Positions 1 through 8,696 of a DNA stretch of 64,000 nt are shown piece after piece. Numbering within the stretch: the first letter of the stretch is position 1; each line of letters begins with the position of its first letter. Under the pieces are notes generated by a model. That model was not told where the DNA came from and ran no database searches. It saw only the letters and a program-made list of their open reading frames with translations. Source of the DNA: Castellaniella defragrans (lineage in GTDB: Bacteria > Pseudomonadota > Gammaproteobacteria > Burkholderiales > Burkholderiaceae_B); NCBI RefSeq assembly GCF_014203015.1, contig NZ_JACHIB010000012.1, forward strand, positions 1-64,000. Direction: 5' to 3'. Made by a program: the position numbers and the translations under genes.

Positions 1-16
1 ACTCGGCTTCTTGCAT
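1..16 (-). CDS. Start of an IS21-like element ORF (partial, runs off left edge)
   Basis: Only five codons are visible (M-Q-E-A-E). A strong Shine-Dalgarno, AGGAGGGATC, lies just upstream of the ATG on the minus strand. Directly behind it are two tandem copies of a repeat typical of IS21-family ends, so this is plausibly istA. The assignment rests on context, since the protein itself is outside the window. Confidence 0.35.
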
Positions 17-43
17 GGATGATCCCTCCTGATGTGATCATGA

Positions 44-95
44 AGGGGTCAGTTCTCCATGTCGCCAGGGGGTCAGTTTGTCATGTCGCCTGACA
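44..95. repeat. Tandem repeats at the end of an IS21-like insertion sequence
   Basis: Positions 44-66 and 67-90 are two imperfect copies of a 23-24 bp unit of the form AGGGG-TCAGTT-CATGTCGCC. Read on the minus strand the element would begin TGTCAGGCGACATG at 95. IS21-family ends carry such repeated transposase-binding units and begin with TG. The rest of the element lies outside the window to the left. Confidence 0.5.
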
Positions 96-153
96 GCTCG
101 CAATCTTTGGGAAAAAACGGAACAACTCCTCAGCGCCATCTCATGATCATCGA

Positions 154-859
154 GTGGACTTGATAGCGTCGGGCGGCGTTTTAACGGAAGGCAAAACTGG
201 TGGACCTTGGGCATCTCGGATGCTTTCTGGCTGTTGCCGAAGAGCTTCGCTGCGCAAGATGCTCAACCTGGCCGAAGTGTGGGGACTGCGCCCCGACGGG
301 ACGAATCCGTGCCGTCACGTCCCGAAGCTGCCGGCGTGCCGCACGTCGGCACGCAGCGTCAACGCGCTGATGACGGCCAGCTATTGGGAGATTGGTCGCT
401 CCGAGACACTGTCCCGGAAATCTGGAGACGGACTGCTCATCGAGAATTCCCAGACAGTGTCTCGGAAATTCGATCTCTCCGAACTGGCCCAGGCCTTCAC
501 CCTGCCGTGGTCGGCCTATGTCCGGCTGCTGTCGGTCAAGGATGTCCAGACCCGCCAGCTCTACGAGACCGAGGCGCTGCGCGGCGGCTGGAGCGTGCGC
601 CAGGCCATCGAACACAAGATGCAGCGTGGTGCATCGTTCACTTCGCCGGCGGCGGTCAAGGACTGTCCGCAGCAAAGCGGCATGGCCGAACGTGTCGCCC
701 GGACGTTGAAAGAACAAGGTGCCCACCGGCACCGATTTGAATCGCTGCCGCATGCCAGCCGCGCGATGGGCGACTGGACCGGCTTTTACAAGCACCGCCC
801 CCCCGCACCAGGCGCTGAAGATGAAAACCCCGGCTGAGGCATTTGCACTAGCCGCCTGA
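154..859 (+). pseudogene. Mosaic of integrase, DUF1016 nuclease and IS3 transposase fragments
   Basis: A GTG-started 227-codon frame (154-837) strings together three unrelated remnants. Residues 34-58 (253-327) match the tyrosine-integrase segment with the core NLAEVWGLRPDGTNPCRH. Residues 66-150 (349-603) match a DUF1016/YhcG-type nuclease with an internal deletion (ASYWEIGR, then LAQAFTLPWSAYVRLLSV). From about 661 the frame matches the C-terminus of an IS3-family OrfB (GMAERV-RTLKEQ-HRHRFESL). A seven-C run near 797-804 shifts the frame. With one C removed, the transposase reading continues as HQALKMKTPAEAFALA to TGA at 857-859, four codons past the end of thpR. All parts are clearly decayed and no functional protein is expected. 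Confidence 0.7.
401..465. repeat. Perfect 13-bp inverted repeat inside the DUF1016 remnant
   Basis: CCGAGACACTGTC at 401-413 is the exact reverse complement of 453-465, with 39 bases between. It sits where the DUF1016 reading shows its deletion and encodes two similar-looking peptides (SETLSRK and QTVSRK). It may mark the rearrangement that removed the middle of the domain. Confidence 0.5.
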
Positions 860-1465
860 ACCGTGCGGGTTCCGCCGGGTCAATACACGTTCGGCCAGGA
901 TCTCGTAGAAGGACCCCGCCGGACTCGGCGCCGAGGCCGCCAGCACGCAGCGGCGCGGCGTCCAGTCCAGGGGCGCGGGCGCGGGCAGCGTGTCCAGCTC
1001 GCCCGGCTCCGCGCGGCGCAGCAGCGACACGTGCGGGCGGAACGGTTCGTCCGGCCGCGCGAAGCCCCGGCGCGCCAGCGCCCGCCACAGCCAGCCGTGC
1101 AGCGCGTCCAGCCAGGGCGGCGTCGCCGACGGGCCGGCCCAGACGATCTTCGGGCCGTGGAAGCGGCCGTAGCGGTCCAGGCGCAGCGTGCCGCCGATCG
1201 GGCGGGCTTCCTCCAGCAGGGCCGTCAGGTCCGCAATCCGGTCGAGAGGCACCGTGCCCAGGAAGGCCAGGGTCAGGTGCAGGGTCTCGGGCCGCATGAT
1301 GCGCCCGCCGAACGCCGCATGGGCCTGGCGCGCCCAGCCCGACAAGGTTTCGACGGCCTCGGCGTCGGGCCACAGGGCGAAGAACACGCGCCGGCCCGGG
1401 GCGCCCTCGCCGCCCGCCGCGCGCGCCGCGTCCGGGCACGGCGATCCGGCCGGGCGGGCCGTCAT
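848..1465 (-). CDS. thpR: RNA 2',3'-cyclic phosphodiesterase (2'-5' RNA ligase family)
   Basis: This is a soluble 205-residue protein of the 2H phosphoesterase superfamily. The family opens RNA 2',3'-cyclic phosphates and can reversibly form 2'-5' linkages in tRNA halves. Both signature HxT/S motifs are present: HLTL at residues 63-66 and HVSL at 145-148, at the spacing expected for the family. The length is slightly above the usual 175-190 because of a Gly/Ala-rich N-terminus of about 25 residues, so translation could begin further downstream. The ATG overlaps the TGA of the upstream antiporter gene by four bases (ATGA), indicating translational coupling. Its stop codon lies inside the IS3 transposase scrap on the other strand, so mobile debris abuts the gene. 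Confidence 0.9.
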   Translation of the reverse strand: MTARPAGSPCPDAARAAGGEGAPGRRVFFALWPDAEAVETLSGWARQAHAAFGGRIMRPETLHLTLAFLGTVPLDRIADLTALLEEARPIGGTLRLDRYGRFHGPKIVWAGPSATPPWLDALHGWLWRALARRGFARPDEPFRPHVSLLRRAEPGELDTLPAPAPLDWTPRRCVLAASAPSPAGSFYEILAERVLTRRNPHGSGG

Positions 1466-3447
1466 GATCCGTCCGCCCCGGGCATGCCCGGCGCCCGCGC
1501 GCCGACCGGGCCTTCCGCGCCGCCCCCGTCCTTCGCATCATTCGCACCATTCGCACCATTCGCACCATCCGTGCCATTCGCACCATTCGCGCCATTCGCG
1601 CTAGCGACGCCAGCCACGCCGCCACCGCCGCCGTTCGCACCATTGACCCCATTCGGCTCGTCCTCGTGCAGCCCGATGATCGTCCAGCCCGCGCCGGGCT
1701 GCAGCGTCTCGTCCAGGGTGAACGGCAGCGCGTAACCCTTGGGGTTCAGGGCGAACAGCGGGATCACGGGATGGTCCGGCCGGGCGGCAAGATACTGCGC
1801 GAAATCGAAGCTGTCGGACAGGCGCGTGGCCTTGACCCGGGCGCCGGCCGCCAGCAGGGCGGACAGCTTCCAGTAGCCGAGTTCGGGGGCGAACAGCGTG
1901 CGGCCGCGATAGGCCGCGTCCAGCAGGTGCTTCTCGGCCTGGCCGGCGTCCTGCGAGCGCGGCAGGCTGAAGACCTTGCGCTTGCCGAACTCGTCGCGGG
2001 CGCGCGCCGTGATGAGCTGGTTGACGTCGTCGCGCACCCCCAGGGCCAGCAGGCGCCCCAGGCCGGTGGTGTCCAGGTTGCGCTGGGCATGCTCCGACAC
2101 CGGGCTGCCGTGGTAGGTGGGCAGGCCCATCATGCGGGCGAGCGACAGGCTGTACCAGTCGCTGTCGCACAGCCGCACCGGCACGCCCTGCTCGTGCAGC
2201 GCCTGGCCGATGGCCCGGGCCACGGGATTGGCGCCCGCGATCAGGAAGCCCACCCGGTCCGGCTCGGCCGCCTTCAGCAGGCGCGCCATGGGCCGCGCCG
2301 TCAGGCTCTGCCAGATCACCGTGCCGATGATCAGCAGGAAGGTCATCGGCAGCAGCCGGTCGGCGTGGGGCACGTCCATCTTCTCCAGGCGCAGGGCGAA
2401 CAGCGCGGACACCGCCGCCGCCACGATGCCGCGCGGCGCGATCCAGGCCAGCAGGCCGCGCTCGCGCCAGTTCAGCCCCGAGCCCCAGGTGGAGAACAGC
2501 ACCTTCAGCGGCCGCCCCACCCACAGCATCACCGCCAGCACGGCCAGGGCGGGCCAGCCCAGGCCGAAGATCTGGCCGGGCGCCACGCGCGCCGCCAGCA
2601 GGATGAACAGGGCCGAGAGCAGGATCTGGCTGAGGGTTTCCTTGAATTCCAGGATGTCGCGCACCGGCACGCCCGGCCGGTTCGCCAGCCAGATGCCCAT
2701 GATGGTCACGGCCAGCAGGCCGGATTCGTGCTGCGCCGCGTTGGACAGGGCGAAGGCGGCGAACACCAGCGCCAGCACCGACAGATTGAGCAGGGAATCG
2801 GGCACCCAGCCGCGCCGCAGCAGCGTGCCCAGCAGCCAGCCCGCCGCCGCGCCGACGCACAGCCCCGTCGCCAGCGTGGCGCCGAAGGCCCACAGGGCAT
2901 GGCTCCATTCGTGGGTCATGCGCAGGGCCACCATCAGGTCGTAGGCCACCACGGCCAGCAGCGCGCCGATGGGGTCGATCAGGATGCCTTCCCAGCGCAG
3001 GGCATGGGCCACCGGCGCCACGGGGCGCACGGTCTTGAGCAGCGGCGCAATGACGGTCGGCCCCGTGACGGCCGTGATCGCGCCGAACAGCACCGCCAGG
3101 TCCCAGGGAAAGTCGAGGAAGACGTGCACCGCCACGGCCGCCACCGCCCAGGCAATCAGGGTGCCGCCCGTCACCAGCCGCCGCACCACCCGTTCCAGTC
3201 CGCGCGTCTGGTGGAATTCCAGCGTCAGGCTGCCCTCGAACAGGATCACGGCCACCGACAGCGACACGAGCGGGAACAGCAGCTCGCCGAACAGGGCGTC
3301 GGGATCGAGCCAGCCGGCCAGCGGCCCCACGGCGATGCCCGCCAGCAGCAGGAACAGGATCGCCGGCACCCGCAGGCGCCAGGCCAGCCACTGGGCGCCC
3401 ATGGCCACGAGGCCGATCCCGGCCAGCATCAGTTCAGGATTGCGCAT
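1462..3447 (-). CDS. CPA1-type sodium(potassium)/proton antiporter with TrkA-N-like domain
   Basis: This 661-residue inner-membrane protein has about 12 hydrophobic segments in its first 390 residues. The CPA1 segment EGILIDPIGA is near residue 153 and holds the acidic residues used in cation/proton exchange. A cytoplasmic nucleotide-binding-like region follows from about 395 (FLIAGANPVARAIGQAL), as in NhaP/KefB-like antiporters, but its glycine loop is altered. The last about 50 residues are a low-complexity Asn-Gly-Ala tail coded by 9-bp repeats. A good ribosome site (GGAGGAGG) precedes the ATG. The gene overlaps the 3' end of the ClC gene by 14 bases and thpR by four, forming a clcA-antiporter-thpR unit. 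The exact ion is not readable from the sequence. Confidence 0.85.
   Translation of the reverse strand: MRNPELMLAGIGLVAMGAQWLAWRLRVPAILFLLLAGIAVGPLAGWLDPDALFGELLFPLVSLSVAVILFEGSLTLEFHQTRGLERVVRRLVTGGTLIAWAVAAVAVHVFLDFPWDLAVLFGAITAVTGPTVIAPLLKTVRPVAPVAHALRWEGILIDPIGALLAVVAYDLMVALRMTHEWSHALWAFGATLATGLCVGAAAGWLLGTLLRRGWVPDSLLNLSVLALVFAAFALSNAAQHESGLLAVTIMGIWLANRPGVPVRDILEFKETLSQILLSALFILLAARVAPGQIFGLGWPALAVLAVMLWVGRPLKVLFSTWGSGLNWRERGLLAWIAPRGIVAAAVSALFALRLEKMDVPHADRLLPMTFLLIIGTVIWQSLTARPMARLLKAAEPDRVGFLIAGANPVARAIGQALHEQGVPVRLCDSDWYSLSLARMMGLPTYHGSPVSEHAQRNLDTTGLGRLLALGVRDDVNQLITARARDEFGKRKVFSLPRSQDAGQAEKHLLDAAYRGRTLFAPELGYWKLSALLAAGARVKATRLSDSFDFAQYLAARPDHPVIPLFALNPKGYALPFTLDETLQPGAGWTIIGLHEDEPNGVNGANGGGGGVAGVASANGANGANGTDGANGANGANDAKDGGGAEGPVGARAPGMPGADGS
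1532..1603. repeat. Eight tandem 9-bp units in the antiporter tail
   Basis: Eight consecutive units close to TTCGCACCA (plus strand) run through the 3' end of the antiporter gene and encode the repeated triplet Asn-Gly-Ala. Most units differ by one or two bases. Because the unit is a multiple of three, slippage would change tail length but not reading frame. Confidence 0.85.
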
Positions 3448-4894
3448 CGTTCCGGCCTCCTCCGCCGGCGCTTCGCCCGCCGCCCGCGCGCCGGTCCGCG
3501 CGCCGGTCCGCGCCCGGCCAGAGCCGCCATCCCCGCATCCGCATCTGGCGCCAGCTCTTGAGCAGGCCGTAGGACAGGTGGGTCTTTTCCTGGCCGACCG
3601 GGATGTCGGGCCGCACCCGCATCCAGGACGACTTGGCGTACCCCAGGCGCTGGTCCGGATAGACGCTGCGGTGGCCGATGATCAGGTAGGCGGCGATGGC
3701 CGAGCCGGCCGCATACAGCGTGCCGACCGCGCCGCCGAACAGCTCCACCCCCATCAGGATGGCGGCCAGCGGCGTGTTCGACGCGGCGGCCACCACCGAT
3801 ACCAGCCCCACGGCGGCGCCCAGGGAGGGGCTGATGCCGAACAGGTGCGCGAAGGCATTGCCCGCCACGGCGCCGATGACGAACTGGGGCGTGACGATGC
3901 CGCCATAGAAGCCCGAGCCCAGCGTCACCGCCACCAGGATCGTCTTCCACAGGAAGCCCGCATAAGGCATGGCCTCGCCCGCCAGGGCCCGGTCCATGAG
4001 CGGCAGGCTCAGGCCCAGGTAGTCCGTCGGGATGGCGAGAGAAACCAGCAGCGCCAGCGCCAGGCCGCCGCCCAGCGGCATCAGCGGCGGCCACACGTTC
4101 CATCGGGCCTGCAGCCGGTGACAGGCGTTGCGCACGGCGTAGATCAGGTCCACGAACACGCGCGCCACCAGTCCGCACAGCATGCCGACCAGGAGGGTGC
4201 GCAGGAACAGCGGCTCGGAAAACACCGGCAGCACGTCGATGGCATAGTGCTCGTAGGGAATGCCCAGGGCCTTGCTGACCTGGTACGAGGTCACCCCCGC
4301 GATCAGCGCGGGAAACAGGAAATCGTGGCGGATGCGGCCGATGATCAGCATCTCCACGCCGTACAGGGCGCCGGCGATGGGCGTGCCGAACACGCTGGCG
4401 AAGCCGGCGCTCACGCCGCAGGCCACGATGCGCTGGCGCAGCTCGGCGTTGAGCCGGAACATCCGGCCGATCGCCGCGCCCAGCGAGGCGCCCAGGTGGG
4501 AGCAGGGGCCTTCCTTGCCGGCCGAGCCGCCGCTGGCCAGGGTGATGACGGCCGCCACCGGCTTGACCCACAGCGTGCGCCAGGGCATGCGGCCGCCCTG
4601 CTCGTGCACGGCGGCGAAGATGGAATCCTTCAGGCCCGACGCTTCCACGCGGCGGCGCGCGTACTCCATCAGCAGGCCGTTGGCCAGCCCCGCCAGGGGC
4701 AGCAGGCCCCAGTAGGCCCACAGCGGCATGGACTGGGTGCGGCCGGTCGAGAAGAACAGCGCGTGCAGGAACAGGCTGGTGCCGCAGCCGACCACCAGCC
4801 CGGTCAGGGAGGCCAGGACCAGCCATTGCAGCACCGTCGCCAGCATCACGGCGGGTTCCAGCAGATCGATACGGGGTGCGGAGGGCAGTTTCAT
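3434..4894 (-). CDS. clcA: ClC-family voltage-gated chloride channel / Cl-:H+ antiporter
   Basis: This 486-residue multi-pass inner-membrane protein belongs to the ClC family, which moves chloride alone or in exchange for protons. The ion-path motif GKEGP near residue 128 carries the gating glutamate. GFYGGIVTPQF near 330 corresponds to the GxFxP motif. The first family motif (GSGIP) is degenerate here, reading ASGLKD, which may affect anion selectivity. No CBS domain is present and the C-terminus is a basic Arg/Gly-rich tail. The ATG lacks a clear ribosome site. It precedes the antiporter gene and overlaps it, which suggests joint charge and pH control. The name clcA denotes family only; the substrate is inferred. 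Confidence 0.85.
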   Translation of the reverse strand: MKLPSAPRIDLLEPAVMLATVLQWLVLASLTGLVVGCGTSLFLHALFFSTGRTQSMPLWAYWGLLPLAGLANGLLMEYARRRVEASGLKDSIFAAVHEQGGRMPWRTLWVKPVAAVITLASGGSAGKEGPCSHLGASLGAAIGRMFRLNAELRQRIVACGVSAGFASVFGTPIAGALYGVEMLIIGRIRHDFLFPALIAGVTSYQVSKALGIPYEHYAIDVLPVFSEPLFLRTLLVGMLCGLVARVFVDLIYAVRNACHRLQARWNVWPPLMPLGGGLALALLVSLAIPTDYLGLSLPLMDRALAGEAMPYAGFLWKTILVAVTLGSGFYGGIVTPQFVIGAVAGNAFAHLFGISPSLGAAVGLVSVVAAASNTPLAAILMGVELFGGAVGTLYAAGSAIAAYLIIGHRSVYPDQRLGYAKSSWMRVRPDIPVGQEKTHLSYGLLKSWRQMRMRGWRLWPGADRRADRRAGGGRSAGGGGRNDAQS

Positions 4895-4984
4895 GGGGCG
4901 GACGGCGCGTGGAGGCCGCGGGCGCCCCGCCGGGCCGGCGCACGCACACGCACCGGACGGACGGACGGAGCGGCAGGCCCCTCT

Positions 4985-6484
4985 TCAGGACGCGGCCGGC
5001 GGAACGGCGGGCGAGGAAGCGTCCGCCGCGCGCGGCACGAAGCGCCCGGCGCGTCGGATGCAGGCCTGGTCCCGGGCAGTATAGCTGAGGCGGCCGTTGA
5101 CCCAGACCTGCTCGATGCCCTCGCTGAAGCGGGCCGGTTCGGCGTAGGTGGCCCGGTCGCGCACACGCGCCGGGTCCAGCACGACGATGTCGGCGTAGCC
5201 GCCGGGCCGCAGGCGGCCCCGGCCCTCCAGGTGGAAGCGGCCGGCGGACAGGCCCGTCATCTTGTGCAGCGCCTGCTCCAGCGGCAGCAGGCCCTTTTCG
5301 CGCCAGTACTGGTCCAGCACGCGGGGGAACGCCCCCCACAGGCGCGGGTGCGGCCGCTCGTCGTGCGGCAGGCCGTCCGAACCGATCATGGCCAGGGGGT
5401 GGCTGACGATGCGGTCCACGTCGTCCTGCCGCATCTGGAAATAGCAGGCGCCGCCCGGCTGCAGGCGGCGGCAGGCCTCGACCTGGGACACGCCCCATTC
5501 GGCGGCGATGTCGGCCAGGTGGCGGCCCGCCATGCCGGGGTGCGGCACGCTGCCGGTGATGAGGATGTCGATCACCCCGTCCACCAGGTCCTCGCGCAGC
5601 ACGGTCGAGCCGGCCGTGTAGGGGTAGACGTCCAGCCCGATGGGCTGGCGCCGGGCCAGGGCCTCGATGCGGCCCAGGGTCTGGCCGGTGCGCCCCCAGT
5701 TCATCGGCCCGGCGCACTTGTGGTGCGACAGCACCAGGAAGGCGCCGCCCTCGCGCGCCGTGAGGGCGGCCTCGTCGATGGCCTCCAGGATGCCCTTCAG
5801 CTCGTCGCGGATGTGCGTGGCGTAGACCCCGCCGTAGGGCGCGACCACGCGCACCAGCGCGGCCAGCTCGCGCACGTCGGCGGCGTAGGCGGGGGCGTAG
5901 AACACGCCCGAGGACAGGCCCACGGCGCCGTCGCGCATCGCCTGGTCCAGGAGCGCGGCCATGCGCTCCAGTTCGCCGTCGTCGGCGGGCCGGTCCAGCG
6001 CGGCCATGGTCCGCATGCGCAGGGCCGTGTGGCCGACCAGCAGCGCCACGTTGACCGCCGGGCGGACGGCGTCCACCGCCGCCCGGTAGGAGGCCACGTC
6101 CGGGAAGCGGAACTGGCGCCGGCCCAGCAGCGACAGCGGCGCGGCGGGCTCGTCCGTGACCAGCGGCACCAGGGAAATGCCGCAGTTCCCGCCGATCACG
6201 GTGGTGATGCCCTGGGACAGCTTGGGCAGCATGTCGGGCTGCTCCAGCACGATGGCGTCGTCGTGCGTATGGACGTCGATGAAACCCGGCGCCACGACCC
6301 GCCCGGCGCAGTCCACCCGCCGGGCCGCGGCGCACGCGGCCGGGGAGGCCGGCAGCGGATCGCCGGCCGCGCGGACGGCGACGATCCGGTCGTCCCGCAG
6401 CCAGACGTCGGCCGCGCGCAGCGGGGCGGCGGAGCCGTCGTGGACCCGGCCATTGCACAGTACGGTGAGGGGCGCTTCTTCCAT
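4985..6484 (-). CDS. N-acyl-D-amino-acid deacylase (D-aminoacylase)
   Basis: This 499-residue cytoplasmic metal-dependent amidohydrolase belongs to the D-aminoacylase family, which hydrolyses N-acyl-D-amino acids to a D-amino acid and a carboxylate. Visible hallmarks are the metal-binding HTHDD (His72, His74), the GGNCGIS loop with Cys101 at the position of the unusual cysteine ligand of this family, and a C-terminal beta-sandwich segment ending ADIVVLDP. The length is typical (480-500). It starts six bases after the stop of the RpiR regulator and is the last gene of the peptide-importer operon. A weak ribosome site suggests coupling to the upstream gene. Substrate side chain (Glu, Asp or hydrophobic) cannot be decided by reading. 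Confidence 0.88.
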   Translation of the reverse strand: MEEAPLTVLCNGRVHDGSAAPLRAADVWLRDDRIVAVRAAGDPLPASPAACAAARRVDCAGRVVAPGFIDVHTHDDAIVLEQPDMLPKLSQGITTVIGGNCGISLVPLVTDEPAAPLSLLGRRQFRFPDVASYRAAVDAVRPAVNVALLVGHTALRMRTMAALDRPADDGELERMAALLDQAMRDGAVGLSSGVFYAPAYAADVRELAALVRVVAPYGGVYATHIRDELKGILEAIDEAALTAREGGAFLVLSHHKCAGPMNWGRTGQTLGRIEALARRQPIGLDVYPYTAGSTVLREDLVDGVIDILITGSVPHPGMAGRHLADIAAEWGVSQVEACRRLQPGGACYFQMRQDDVDRIVSHPLAMIGSDGLPHDERPHPRLWGAFPRVLDQYWREKGLLPLEQALHKMTGLSAGRFHLEGRGRLRPGGYADIVVLDPARVRDRATYAEPARFSEGIEQVWVNGRLSYTARDQACIRRAGRFVPRAADASSPAVPPAAS

Positions 6485-6490
6485 GAAATC

Positions 6491-7378
6491 TCAGTAAAGG
6501 CCGGTGTAGACGGAGCTGTCGACGCCGTGCTGCTCCAGCACGCGCTTGAACTGCCGGAGTTTTTCGAGGGTCTCGGGGCCCAGCGCCTGCGCCACGCGCA
6601 CCATCAGGATCTCGATCACCAGCAGGTGGGCCAGGTAGGCCTCGGTGCCCACCCGCATGGTCGTGTCCTGCGGCACGGACACCGCCAGGCACAGGTCGGC
6701 GCACTGGGCCAGCGGCGTGCGCGGCTGCGTCAGCGCCACCACGGTGGCCCCGCGGCTGCGCGCCAGGCGGGCGGCCTCCAGCGCGAACGGCATGCTGCCC
6801 ACGTGCGAAATGACGAAGGCCACCCCCGCGGCATCCAGGGAGCTGGCCGAGATCAGCTGCTGGTGCGGGTCGCTGAAGGCGTGCGCGCGAATGCCCAGGC
6901 GGAACAGGCGGGCCTGCAGTTCCTGGGCCATGAAGCCCGAGGTCGCGCCCACGGAATACGCATCCACCCGGGAGGCCTCGACCAGGCGGCGCGCCACCCG
7001 GTCCAGCACCTCGGTGTCCAGGCGGCGCTGCAGCGACGCCAGCGAGGAGATGGCGCCCTGGATGATCTTGCGCGCCACGTCGGGGCCTTCGTCGCTGAGC
7101 GAGACGTTGCGGTGCAGGTGGTGCGGCGACAGCGCCAGGTCCTGGGCGAGCGCCAGCATGAATTCGCGCACGCTGTCGAAGCCGAAGCGCCGGCAGGTAC
7201 GCACCACCGAGGGCATGGAGACTTCCGCCTGGGCGGCGATGGATTCCACCGTCTGGTTGACCCGCGAGCCCGGATCGGCCAGCAGCACCGTCACCACCCG
7301 CTGCTGGGCCTTGGGCAGGGCCGGCAGCTCGGCGCGCAGCCGCTGCTGCAGGCTTTCTTCTCCAGACCAGTCGTTCAT
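6491..7378 (-). CDS. RpiR/MurR-family transcriptional regulator
   Basis: This 295-residue DNA-binding regulator has an N-terminal helix-turn-helix of the RpiR type (residues about 5-80, with SIAAQAEVSMPSVVRTCRRF). A C-terminal SIS fold follows (about 125-260, with VDAYSVGATSGFMAQEL and AFVISHVGSMPFALEAARL). RpiR proteins usually sense phosphorylated or small metabolic ligands through SIS. Here the ligand is probably a product of D-amino-acid or acyl-D-amino-acid breakdown, given the operon. The ATG at 7376-7378 was chosen because the domain begins directly after it, and the frame further upstream overlaps the deaminase gene. The likely targets are the two palindromes at 14285-14372 that head this operon, which would make it autoregulatory. 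Confidence 0.88.
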   Translation of the reverse strand: MNDWSGEESLQQRLRAELPALPKAQQRVVTVLLADPGSRVNQTVESIAAQAEVSMPSVVRTCRRFGFDSVREFMLALAQDLALSPHHLHRNVSLSDEGPDVARKIIQGAISSLASLQRRLDTEVLDRVARRLVEASRVDAYSVGATSGFMAQELQARLFRLGIRAHAFSDPHQQLISASSLDAAGVAFVISHVGSMPFALEAARLARSRGATVVALTQPRTPLAQCADLCLAVSVPQDTTMRVGTEAYLAHLLVIEILMVRVAQALGPETLEKLRQFKRVLEQHGVDSSVYTGLY

Positions 7379-7389
7379 GTCCGGCCTCC

Positions 7390-8679
7390 TCAGAAATGGA
7401 TCGTCACGGCGCCCACGACGCCGCCGCGGTCGTCCGCCAGCGGCATCCAGGTCCATTTGTCGAAGGTCGTGCAGGGATGGGAAATGCCCAGGATCACGCG
7501 GTCGCCCACGGCGGGCGCCTGGCCGGGATCGAAGCGCAGGTAGGCGTGATGGTCGTTCAGGGCCGTCAGCTTCCAGGACGGCGGCGCCGGCCGGCGCTCC
7601 AGCGCGCCGCGCGGCGCGTGGCCGACCGGCTGGGGCAGCGACAGGTCGTGGGAAATGTCGCGCTTGCCGCAGCCGAGCAGCGCCAGCCCCGGCTCCGGCA
7701 CGGACTGCACCATCGTCCAGACCGACAGGGCGGGGCGCAGGCTGCCGCCCGTCTCCAGGCCCAGGCGCGCCTCGACGTTGCGCAGCATGCCCGCGTAGAA
7801 ATCGTGGTCGTGGGCGATGTAGCAGCCGGAGCGCAGCACGCCGCGCACCGGCCGCGACAGCTCGGCGCGCAGCGCGGGCGCCACCACGTCGAAGACCGCC
7901 GAGCCGCCCGCGCTCAGCAGGATCTCCGCGTCCTCGAACAGCCCTTCGCGGTCGCAGTCCCGCGCGATGGCGCCCACCCGCTCCAGGAAGGCCGCCACGT
8001 CGGCCTCGTCGCGGCGCAGGTCGCCGCGGGCCAGGCCGCCCTCGTAGCATTCGATGCCGCCCAGCCGCAGGGCGCCGCTGGCGCGGATGCGGCGCGCCAG
8101 CGCCAGGGCCTGCCCGGCCGTGCGGCAGCCGGTGCGCTGGCCCGGGACGCCGATCTCCAGCAGGCAGTCCAGGGGGGCGGCGCGGCCGCGGCGCCGCGCC
8201 CAGTCCTCGATCACGCCCGCCTGGGCCTCGGAATCGACCAGGAACCAGATGCGCAGGCCGTCGTGGGCGGCCAGCAGGGCCGCCAGGCCGTCCAGGTCGG
8301 CGGCGGCCACGACCTGGTTGGCGATGACGATGCGGCGCGCGCCCGCGCGGACGCCCACGCCCGCCTGGCACACCGTGGCGAAGGTCAGCCCCCAGGCGCC
8401 CGCGCGCAGCTGGCGGCGGAAGATTTCCGGCGACATGGTGGTCTTGCCGTGCGGCGCCAGGACCACGCCGCGCGCCTCGGCGAAGGCCTGCATCCAGCGC
8501 AGATTGTGCTCCAGCGCGCCGGCATCGAGCACCGCCACCGGATAGGACAGGTCGTCGCGGTACAGGTTCCAGCCGCGCTCGCCGATCCGCCCGGGCGCGC
8601 AGGGCGCGGCGGCGGGCGGGTAGCCCTTGCGGCGGGCGTCCAGGCGGGCGTTCAATTCGTTCATGTCGTGGTCGTCCAT
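7390..8679 (-). CDS. D-serine dehydratase-like amino acid deaminase (PLP, fold type III)
   Basis: This 429-residue enzyme belongs to the eukaryotic-type D-serine dehydratase / D-threonine aldolase family, which uses PLP and zinc. The PLP lysine is in APHGKTTMSP (Lys79). The zinc pair of the family is visible near the C-terminus in HPCTTFDKW (His401, Cys403). These enzymes deaminate D-serine or related D-amino acids to a 2-keto acid and ammonia through a reactive enamine/imine. The start at 8679 has a good AGGAA five bases upstream. An in-frame ATG at 8700 overlaps the stop of the ABC ATPase gene by four bases and is the alternative. Position between transporter, regulator and D-aminoacylase supports a role in D-amino-acid catabolism. 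Confidence 0.85.
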   Translation of the reverse strand: MDDHDMNELNARLDARRKGYPPAAAPCAPGRIGERGWNLYRDDLSYPVAVLDAGALEHNLRWMQAFAEARGVVLAPHGKTTMSPEIFRRQLRAGAWGLTFATVCQAGVGVRAGARRIVIANQVVAAADLDGLAALLAAHDGLRIWFLVDSEAQAGVIEDWARRRGRAAPLDCLLEIGVPGQRTGCRTAGQALALARRIRASGALRLGGIECYEGGLARGDLRRDEADVAAFLERVGAIARDCDREGLFEDAEILLSAGGSAVFDVVAPALRAELSRPVRGVLRSGCYIAHDHDFYAGMLRNVEARLGLETGGSLRPALSVWTMVQSVPEPGLALLGCGKRDISHDLSLPQPVGHAPRGALERRPAPPSWKLTALNDHHAYLRFDPGQAPAVGDRVILGISHPCTTFDKWTWMPLADDRGGVVGAVTIHF

Positions 8680-8696
8680 CGTGTTTCCTGTCGGGG

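Noticed and set aside
2969-7543. A 1524-codon open frame on the plus strand across the ClC, D-aminoacylase and RpiR genes
   Set aside because: It is antisense to well-conserved genes, has composition dominated by Arg/Gln/Gly/His and shows no domain. It is a by-product of high GC and codon bias.
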